From: an uncultured Oscillospiraceae bacterium
GTDB lineage: Bacteria > Bacillota > Clostridia > Oscillospirales > Oscillospiraceae
Length of the DNA stretch: 10,731 bases
Direction of reading: 5' to 3'
NCBI GenBank assembly: GCA_948766235.1
Contig: CAQCFX010000035.1
Coordinates: forward strand, 6,207-16,937
Of the stretch, positions 6,398 through 10,731 are shown in pieces. The notes under the pieces were generated by a model that saw only the letters and a program-made list of their open reading frames with translations, had not been told where the DNA came from and made no database searches. The position numbers and the translations under genes were made by a program. Numbering within the stretch: the stretch's first letter is position 1; every line of letters starts with the position of its first letter.

Positions 6398-6823
6398 ATG
6401 GAATTTGTCACCCACAGCCGGGAGGAGACCGAGATGCTGGGGGCGCGGCTGGCCAACGCGCTGGCACGGGGCCGGGTGGTGGCCTTCACCGGCGACCTGG
6501 GGGCGGGCAAAACCGCCTTTGTGTCTGGCATGGCCCGGGCGCTGGGGGTGGAGGAGCGGGTGACCAGCCCCACCTTCACCATCGTTAATGAATACGAGGG
6601 GGGGCGGCTGCCCCTGTTCCATTTCGATATGTACCGGCTGGGCAGCGCCGACGAGCTGTTTCACATCGGCTGGGAGGACTACCTGGCCCGGGGCGGCGTG
6701 TGCGCCGTGGAGTGGAGCGAAAACGTGGCCGAAGCCATGGAGGAGGACGCCGTGCGGGTGTCCATCCGCCGGGGAGAGGGAGATAACGACCGAATCATCA
6801 CTGTCGAGGGGGTGGAAGTGTGA
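6398..6823 (+). CDS. tsaE: TsaE, ATPase for tRNA t6A modification
   Basis: P-loop ATPase that assists TsaB and TsaD in transferring threonylcarbamoyl to A37 of ANN-decoding tRNAs. The protein has 141 residues. Walker A is GDLGAGKT at residues 32-39. The family signatures TSPTFTIVNEY (56-66), FHFDMYR (74-80) and CAVEWSEN (102-109) are all present. The ATG at 6398 is chosen with GGAAGTGA upstream; a TTG at 6383 would add five residues (MEVNA) and lacks a site. The stop overlaps the tsaB start by 4 bases (GTGA), showing translational coupling. It is first in its operon and diverges from rodA. Confidence 0.95.
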   Translation: MEFVTHSREETEMLGARLANALARGRVVAFTGDLGAGKTAFVSGMARALGVEERVTSPTFTIVNEYEGGRLPLFHFDMYRLGSADELFHIGWEDYLARGGVCAVEWSENVAEAMEEDAVRVSIRRGEGDNDRIITVEGVEV

Positions 6824-7515
6824 AAATCATCGCCCTGGAGAGCTCGGCCATCACCGCGTCGGCAGCGGTGACTGAGGATGAGGCGCTGCTGGCCCAGTCC
6901 TTCCAGAACAGCGGGCTGACTCACTCCGCCACCCTGATGCCCATGGCGGCCGACCTGCTGAAAAACACCGGCCTGACCCTGGAGGAGATGGACGTGGTGG
7001 CGGTGGCGGCGGGGCCTGGGTCCTTTACCGGGGTGCGCATCGGCGTGGCTGCGGCCAAGGGGCTGGCCTGGCCGGGGGACAAGCCCTGCGCGCCCTGCTC
7101 CACCCTTGAGTCCATGGCGTGGCAGTGCGCCCATATGGGCGGGGAAATCTGCGCGGTGATGGACGCCCGGCGCAATCAGGTGTACTGCGCCCGGTTCTTA
7201 GCGGAAGGGGGAGCGCTGGCCCGGCTCACGCAGGACCGGGCCATAGGCCTGGACGAGCTGGCCCAGGAGGTCCGCGCTTCGGGGAAGCCCCAGACCCTGG
7301 TGGGGGACGGGGCGGTCCTGGCCCAGAAGGCGCTGGAGGAGGCGGGGCTGCCCTGTGTTCTCACGCCGCCCCATCTGCGCTATCAGACCGCCTGGGGAGT
7401 GGCCAGGGCCGCCTTAGAGCTGGCCAGGGCGGGCAAGCTGGTGTCCGCCGCCGCCATGGCGCCCAGCTATCACCGATTAAGTCAGGCGGAGAGGGAACGA
7501 GAAGCGCGAGCGTAG
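6820..7515 (+). CDS. tsaB: TsaB, t6A biosynthesis scaffold protein
   Basis: ASKHA-fold partner of TsaD in the t6A tRNA-modification complex; TsaE binds the TsaB-TsaD dimer. The protein has 231 residues, the usual family length. The signature GPGSFTGVRIG is at 65-75, the N-terminal strand is MKIIALESS, and the C-terminal SYHRLSQAERE replaces the usual PxYLR-SxAE. The start is GTG within the 4-base overlap with tsaE. The common Firmicute order tsaE-tsaB-rimI-tsaD is not followed: no gene continues after tsaB, and a terminator lies 155 bases on. tsaD must be elsewhere in the genome. Confidence 0.93.
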   Translation: MKIIALESSAITASAAVTEDEALLAQSFQNSGLTHSATLMPMAADLLKNTGLTLEEMDVVAVAAGPGSFTGVRIGVAAAKGLAWPGDKPCAPCSTLESMAWQCAHMGGEICAVMDARRNQVYCARFLAEGGALARLTQDRAIGLDELAQEVRASGKPQTLVGDGAVLAQKALEEAGLPCVLTPPHLRYQTAWGVARAALELARAGKLVSAAAMAPSYHRLSQAEREREARA

Positions 7516-7670
7516 GCGCGCCGCCCCGGATGGACCGGAGCGAACAGCGCGCGCAGTCGGAGGGGCTTAGACGCCGTTGCGGAGGGTGCGCAGCGTGACA
7601 ACATCGTGGCAAGCTTCGCATCGCTCGCTTTGCCGCAGGCGGCAAAGCAGCATCGTAATCACAATAAAAA
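7516..7670. other. Non-coding GC-rich stretch after tsaB with a 10-bp inverted repeat
   Basis: This stretch is rich in GCGC and GCG/CGC words and carries a perfect inverted repeat GCTTTGCCGC-AG-GCGGCAAAGC at 7627-7648. The hairpin lacks a T-run. No start with a ribosome binding site was found on either strand. It may be a 3' untranslated region or a dispersed intergenic repeat. Confidence 0.4.
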
Positions 7671-7711
7671 GAGCCTCCCCCGGCCAGCCGGGGGAGGCTC
7701 CTTTTATTTTT
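7666..7711. terminator. Bidirectional intrinsic terminator between tsaB and nrdR
   Basis: A perfect 13-bp stem (GAGCCTCCCCCGG / CCGGGGGAGGCTC) has a CCAG loop. The plus strand continues with CTTTTATTTTT and the minus strand with TTTTTATTG. It serves the convergent tsaB and nrdR. The nrdR stop (7706-7704) lies in its plus-strand T-run. Confidence 0.93.
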
Positions 7712-8159
7712 CCTCTAACAGACGGGTCAGCTCCGCCATAAAGGTGTTGATATCCTTAAATTGACGGTAGACAGAGGCGAAGCGGACGTAGGATACCTCG
7801 TCCACGTCCTTCAGCTTTTCCATTACCAGCTCGCCGATTTCGGTGCTGGGCACCTCGCGGACCATTTCGTTTTGCAGGGACTGTTCGATTTCGTTGGAAA
7901 TCTGCTCCAAGGTGGACATAGACACCGAGCGCTTTTCGCAGGACTTGAGCATACTGCCCAGCAGCTTGCTTTTGTCAAAAGCCTGACGGCTGCCGTCCCG
8001 CTTGATGACCATCAGCGGGAGGCTTTCCACAATCTCATAAGTAGTGAAGCGCCTGCGGCAGGCTAAGCATTCCCGCCGGCGGCGGATGCTGCTTCCTTCA
8101 TCGGCGGGGCGGGAATCGACAACCTTACTCTCCAGCTGGGCACAGTACGGGCATTTCAC
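7704..8159 (-). CDS. nrdR: NrdR, transcriptional repressor of ribonucleotide reductase genes
   Basis: Zinc-ribbon plus ATP-cone repressor that senses ATP/dATP and binds NrdR boxes before nrd operons. It is 151 residues, the standard length. The zinc ribbon uses C3, C6, C31 and C34 (MKCPYC and CLACRRRF), followed by FTTYE and the ATP cone (LMVIKRDGSRQAFDKSKLL onwards, about residues 48-136). The start is GTG; AGAAAGGA lies about 11 bases upstream, a rather long spacing, but no in-frame alternative is better. No nrd gene is nearby, so it acts in trans here. Confidence 0.96.
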   Translation of the reverse strand: MKCPYCAQLESKVVDSRPADEGSSIRRRRECLACRRRFTTYEIVESLPLMVIKRDGSRQAFDKSKLLGSMLKSCEKRSVSMSTLEQISNEIEQSLQNEMVREVPSTEIGELVMEKLKDVDEVSYVRFASVYRQFKDINTFMAELTRLLEEK

Positions 8160-8214
8160 GGCGGCATCAATCCTTTCTGTGTAACGGGCAGAATATGGTG
8201 AAGCGATTGGAAAA

Positions 8215-8223
8215 ATTATAACA
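8215..8223 (-). promoter_or_regulatory. Extended -10 promoter for nrdR
   Basis: The minus strand reads TGTTATAAT, a perfect extended -10 (TGn plus TATAAT at 8220-8215). The -35 at the right distance (TATCAT) is poor. The leader would be about 50 bases. I saw no convincing NrdR box, so autoregulation cannot be claimed. Confidence 0.6.
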
Positions 8224-8250
8224 TAGATGTCTCAAATATGATATCCTTTT

Positions 8251-8277
8251 TTGAAAAAATTTTACGCCGTGTATAAT
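8251..8277 (+). promoter_or_regulatory. Promoter of the 44-residue Asn/Lys-rich gene
   Basis: A perfect TATAAT at 8272-8277 with TTGAAA at 8251-8256; the spacer is 15 bases, short for a vegetative promoter. A second reading exists: CATACTGT at 8294-8301 resembles a SigmaE -10 (CATACAnT), and GTATAAT sits 16 bases upstream. Vegetative use is more likely, but a sporulation promoter cannot be excluded. Confidence 0.5.
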
Positions 8278-8320
8278 GGGGCGGAAAGGGTGGCATACTG
8301 TGCTGCGTGAGGTGATAACA

Positions 8321-8455
8321 ATGGAAAACCACAGCAACAACTGCCCTGACAACAAAAAGCAGCAGAACTCCGAGAACAAGAAGCAGCAGAACGGCGAGAA
8401 CAAGAAGAACTCCAACAACCCCGAGAACAAGAATCCCACCAGCCGGGGCTACTGA
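8321..8455 (+). CDS. Small Asn/Lys/Gln-rich repeat protein, 44 residues
   Basis: Not recognised. The ATG follows GAGGTGAT, a near-perfect Shine-Dalgarno, 5-6 bases away, which is the main support for a real gene. The product is very hydrophilic and rich in Asn, Lys, Gln and Glu, with repeats NKKQQNSE, NKKQQNGE, NKKNSNNPE and NKN. It has no hydrophobic segment, one Cys (C8), and ends in TSRGY. It is probably disordered. Small proteins of this composition occur among spore or stress proteins, but no family match can be stated. It has its own promoter and terminator, so it is a single-gene unit diverging from nrdR. Confidence 0.75.
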   Translation: MENHSNNCPDNKKQQNSENKKQQNGENKKNSNNPENKNPTSRGY

Positions 8456-8464
8456 GTTCGCGCC

Positions 8465-8499
8465 GAGCGGAGGGCGGCTACGCCCTCCGCTCCTTTTTT
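8465..8499 (+). terminator. Intrinsic terminator after the 44-residue gene
   Basis: A perfect 12-bp stem (GAGCGGAGGGCG / CGCCCTCCGCTC) has a GCTA loop and is followed by C and six T (8494-8499). It ends only two bases before the Shine-Dalgarno of the next gene. Confidence 0.92.
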
Positions 8500-8518
8500 G
8501 CAGGAGGAGGCAGAGCAA

Positions 8519-8710
8519 ATGAGACCAAAAGGCGATAACGACCCGGCGCGGGTGTGCCGGGACCCGCAGTACCGCACGCCGCCCTATGAGGACCTGTCCA
8601 GCCTGGTGGCGGGGCGGATTCAGGCGGGGCCCCAGTCCACGCCGCCCAGGGCGGGCGCGGAGCTGGATGAGTGGCAGGACCCGGATTTGTTTCACTCGCC
8701 GGAGCTGTAG
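8519..8710 (+). CDS. Small hypothetical protein, 63 residues
   Basis: Not recognised. AGGAGGAGG at 8502-8510 lies 8 bases before the ATG, a strong site; a TTG at 8498 lies before that site and is rejected. The product is soluble, rich in Pro, Asp, Arg and Gln, with RDPQYRTPPYEDLSSL near 14-29 and an acidic end (ELDEWQDPDLFHSPEL). It has no membrane segment and a single Cys (C13). The gene lies between two terminators. There is no space for a promoter after the first, so expression needs read-through or a promoter inside the previous gene. Confidence 0.65.
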   Translation: MRPKGDNDPARVCRDPQYRTPPYEDLSSLVAGRIQAGPQSTPPRAGAELDEWQDPDLFHSPEL

Positions 8711-8711
8711 G

Positions 8712-8739
8712 AAAAGGCCCCCGCTGACGCGGGGGCCTT
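8712..8739. terminator. Hairpin between convergent genes, likely terminator
   Basis: A perfect 11-bp stem (AAGGCCCCCGC / GCGGGGGCCTT) has a TGAC loop. The minus strand continues with TTCC after the stem's own TT; the plus strand has no T-run. It lies between the 63-residue gene and the end of the DUF4363 gene and probably serves both. Confidence 0.7.
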
Positions 8740-8767
8740 CGGCTTTGTGGGGGCGGGGGCTGCGCGG

Positions 8768-9154
8768 CTATAGAAGGTTGGTCAGGGTGGGCAGTTCGGC
8801 TTCATAGATTAGCTCAAGCTGGGTGATGAGACGGGCGTTGACGGCGGCGTATTCCGCGCTCTGGCGCTCTCCGGCCTCCAAAAAGGCCAGCGCCTCGTTG
8901 AAAGAGATTAAAATAGCGTCGATATCGGTGTGGTGCAGGGTGACGTGGAGATAGCCCTCGTGATTAATCCACTGTTCCTGCGCCTGCCGGGTGATGCGGG
9001 CGGCCTGGTCCCAGTTCTCCTGCTCCGCCTGATTCTGGGCCTGGGCGAGCAGTTCGGTGAGCTGGGTGGTAAAGCAAAACAGGTGGACGGTGTGCGCGAT
9101 GCACAGCGCGGCCAGCAGGGCCACCAGCCCCAGGGATACATAGAGCCGCTTCAT
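8768..9154 (-). CDS. DUF4363-family protein, membrane-anchored
   Basis: A 128-residue protein with one N-terminal membrane helix (about residues 4-21; it may be an uncleaved signal anchor) and a mostly helical rest: QLTELLAQAQNQAEQENWDQ leads into an antiparallel-helix-like region ending in ELIYEAELPTLTNLL. This fits DUF4363, a family often encoded beside DUF421 proteins. The ATG overlaps the DUF421 stop (ATGA) and AAGGAGG lies 7 bases upstream, so the two are translationally coupled. The function is unknown; it is presumably an extracytoplasmic partner of the DUF421 protein. It is the last gene of its operon. Confidence 0.8.
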   Translation of the reverse strand: MKRLYVSLGLVALLAALCIAHTVHLFCFTTQLTELLAQAQNQAEQENWDQAARITRQAQEQWINHEGYLHVTLHHTDIDAILISFNEALAFLEAGERQSAEYAAVNARLITQLELIYEAELPTLTNLL

Positions 9155-9834
9155 TTCGCCGCCTCCTTTTTAGGGACGCAGTAGGTGGTCCCGGTCTCGT
9201 CTACCGTGAGGAGAAATGCCTGCCGGAAAGAGGACAGCCCGTGGGAGGCCAGCTGCTTTTCCAGCCAGATTTCCTCATAACCCAGCCCCTTCAGGTTGTG
9301 CTCCAGCAGCCGTCCGTCGCTCACCAGCACCACCGGCAGGCCGGTTTCCTCAGGCTTGAGCCCCATCTGGGCGGCGGTGACGGGTTTTTCCGAGGCGTAG
9401 GGCAGCACGGAGAGCTGTCCGTTGGTCTCCAGCAGGGCGAATTTAATGGTTTGTATGTCGGTGTAGCCCTGAATGCGCAGCTCCTCCAGCAGTTCGTCGA
9501 TGGTGAGATGGCTGCGGGTCAGCTCGCTTTGGAGGACCGCGCCGTTTTTCACCACGATGGAGGGCTTGCCGCACAGCAGGGTGCGGAAGCGGATAGACTT
9601 GATGCACAGCACCGAAATGATGGAGGACAGCGCCAGCAGCACCAGGATGGGAATCAGCCCGGACAGCAGCGGGATGCCGTTGTCCTGCATGGGCACGGAG
9701 GCCAAATCGGCGATGATGAGGGTGAGCACCAGCTCGGAGGGCTCCAGCTCGCCAATCTGATGCTTGCCCAGCAGCCGGATGCCCGCCACAATAAAGAGGT
9801 AGAGCACCGCGGTGCGTATGAGTACTACAAACAC
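9151..9834 (-). CDS. DUF421 (YetF/YcaP-type) membrane protein
   Basis: A 227-residue protein with three N-terminal membrane segments and a cytoplasmic C-terminal domain of the YetF type. Marks: GKHQIGELEPSELVLTLIIADL at 23-44 (the family usually has GKRQIGEL; Arg is His here), PMQD at 48-51, LTIDELLEELR at 110-120 and FALLETNGQLSVLP at 132-145. The GTG at 9834 is chosen: GAGGTG lies 5 bases upstream and the first helix begins at once, as in homologues. An ATG at 9870 or a TTG at 9912 would add Lys/Arg-rich residues. YetF-like proteins have been linked to spore membranes and, when fused to DUF1657 (2Duf), to spore heat resistance in Bacillus. Whether this holds here is unknown. Confidence 0.9.
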   Translation of the reverse strand: MFVVLIRTAVLYLFIVAGIRLLGKHQIGELEPSELVLTLIIADLASVPMQDNGIPLLSGLIPILVLLALSSIISVLCIKSIRFRTLLCGKPSIVVKNGAVLQSELTRSHLTIDELLEELRIQGYTDIQTIKFALLETNGQLSVLPYASEKPVTAAQMGLKPEETGLPVVLVSDGRLLEHNLKGLGYEEIWLEKQLASHGLSSFRQAFLLTVDETGTTYCVPKKEAAK

Positions 9835-9956
9835 AAAAACACCTCGTTTCGCAGAACGCTGCTTGAACATTTTGCCCTTGCGGTGAGAGGGATATGCGGT
9901 TGGTTTGTCCAAAACCCCAATTTTTGTGAGAAGAAGAAAAAGCGGGTGAGATTTTC

Positions 9957-9985
9957 TTGTCTTTTGCGGGAAGATACGCTAAAAT
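9957..9985 (+). promoter_or_regulatory. Promoter of guaA
   Basis: TTGTCT (9957-9962) and TAAAAT (9980-9985) are separated by 17 bases: 4 of 6 and 5 of 6 matches to the SigmaA consensus. The predicted start is near 9992, leaving a leader of about 35 bases, too short for a purine riboswitch. The rest of the 9835-10026 gap holds only the unassigned promoter of the DUF421 gene. Confidence 0.65.
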
Positions 9986-10026
9986 AAATACAGTTTATCG
10001 CGGATGATTTTGAGAGGAGCGCACAT

Positions 10027-10731
10027 ATGAGCCATCAACTTGTGATCGTTTTGGATTTTGGCGGGCAGTACAATCAGCTGATTGCCCGCCGGGTGCGGGA
10101 GTGCGGCGTGTACTGCGAGGTCAAGCCCTATACCACGCCGCTGGCCGAGCTGAAGGCCATGAATCCTATCGGCATTATCTTCACCGGGGGACCCAATTCC
10201 GTCTATCTGGAGGACGCTCCCCAGGTGGATGGGGATATCTTCACCTGGGGCGTGCCCATTCTGGGCATTTGCTATGGCTGCCAGCTGATGGCCCAGGGAC
10301 TGGGGGGGCGGGTCACCGCCGCCCAGGAGGATTCCGCCCGGGAGTACGGAAAGACCGTGACTTATTTTGAGACGGAGTGCAGGCTGTTCAAGGGCCTGCC
10401 CCGGCAGGGCATCACCTGGATGAGCCATGGGGACTACATGGAGAAAGTGCCCGAGGGTTTTGCCCTCACAGCTCACAGCGACGCCTGCCCTAACGTGGCC
10501 ATTGCCGACGAGAAGCGGGGGTTCTATGGGGTGCAGTATCACCCGGAGGTGAACCACACCGAGCACGGGGTGGATATGATTCGCAACTTCCTCTACGAGG
10601 TGTGCGCCGCCGCCGGGGACTGGACCATGGAGGACTACAAGCGTACCGCGGTGGAGGCCCTGCGGGAGAAAATTGGGGACGGCAGGGTGCTGCTGGCCCT
10701 CAGCGGCGGGGTGGACTCCTCTGTGGCGGCG
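10027..10731 (+). CDS. guaA: GMP synthase (glutamine-hydrolysing), 3' end missing
   Basis: Converts XMP to GMP using glutamine and ATP, the last step of GMP synthesis. The first 235 residues are present. The class I glutamine amidotransferase domain has LDFGGQYNQLIARRVRE at 9-25, FTGGPNSVY at 52-60, the nucleophile Cys82 in GICYGCQ, WMSHGD at 131-136 and the triad His172 and Glu174 in QYHPE. The ATP-pyrophosphatase domain begins with the PP-loop SGGVDSS at 226-232, where the window ends. The ATG has GAGAGGAG about 8 bases upstream. No insertion or break is seen. Confidence 0.97.
   Translation, partial: MSHQLVIVLDFGGQYNQLIARRVRECGVYCEVKPYTTPLAELKAMNPIGIIFTGGPNSVYLEDAPQVDGDIFTWGVPILGICYGCQLMAQGLGGRVTAAQEDSAREYGKTVTYFETECRLFKGLPRQGITWMSHGDYMEKVPEGFALTAHSDACPNVAIADEKRGFYGVQYHPEVNHTEHGVDMIRNFLYEVCAAAGDWTMEDYKRTAVEALREKIGDGRVLLALSGGVDSSVAA

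Noticed and set aside
6280..6582. Long N-terminal extension of RodA
   Set aside because: It is antisense to tsaE, has no RodA-like features and lies before a good ribosome binding site for the TTG at 6279.
9241..9987. Plus-strand frame opposite the DUF421 gene
   Set aside because: Shadow of the DUF421 coding strand, Gln/Gly/His-rich, with no ribosome binding site.
9986..10026. Purine riboswitch before guaA
   Set aside because: The leader is only about 35 bases and lacks the three-stem layout.
1..10731. CRISPR arrays, tRNA or rRNA genes, insertion sequences, phage genes
   Set aside because: No spaced direct repeats, no cloverleaf or rRNA segments and no transposase or integrase motifs were seen on either strand.

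Overview
The window reads as a GC-rich, spore-former-type Clostridia chromosome, most like Oscillospiraceae of the Flavonifractor/Lawsonibacter kind. This is an inference from gene content (FtsK/SpoIIIE translocase, RodA, TsaE-TsaB, NrdR, a DUF421-DUF4363 pair, SLH protein, GuaA), consensus Shine-Dalgarno sites, frequent GTG/TTG starts and high GC. No database search was possible. Eleven protein genes are supported; two are cut by the window edges. No tRNA, rRNA, CRISPR array, transposase or phage gene was seen.

Layout. Bases 1-1640 (+) hold the C-terminal two thirds of an FtsK/SpoIIIE DNA translocase, closed by a perfect hairpin that also ends the opposing gene. Bases 1710-3683 (-) hold a MATE-family efflux pump fused to a C-terminal cytidylate-kinase-like domain. 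Its roughly 148-base leader has a consensus -10 promoter, an intrinsic terminator just before the ribosome binding site and an upstream segment able to form an antiterminator. Bases 4037-4990 (-) encode a secreted Ig-like plus SLH-domain wall protein. Bases 5086-6279 (-) encode RodA, followed by its own terminator.

rodA and tsaE-tsaB (+, 6398-7515) diverge from a symmetrical promoter: a 9-bp inverted repeat whose two arms each carry an extended -10 box. A bidirectional terminator separates tsaB from nrdR (-, 7704-8159). nrdR diverges from an asparagine/lysine-rich 44-residue gene (8321-8455, +), followed by a terminator and an unrecognised 63-residue gene (8519-8710, +). A DUF421-DUF4363 operon (-, 9834-8768) diverges from guaA (+, from 10027), which runs off the end.

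Most genes are housekeeping: chromosome segregation, cell elongation, t6A tRNA modification, control of ribonucleotide reductase and GMP synthesis. The accessory-looking part is the MATE-kinase fusion with its attenuator leader, and this is the best candidate for something not well described. No multi-gene novel system was found.
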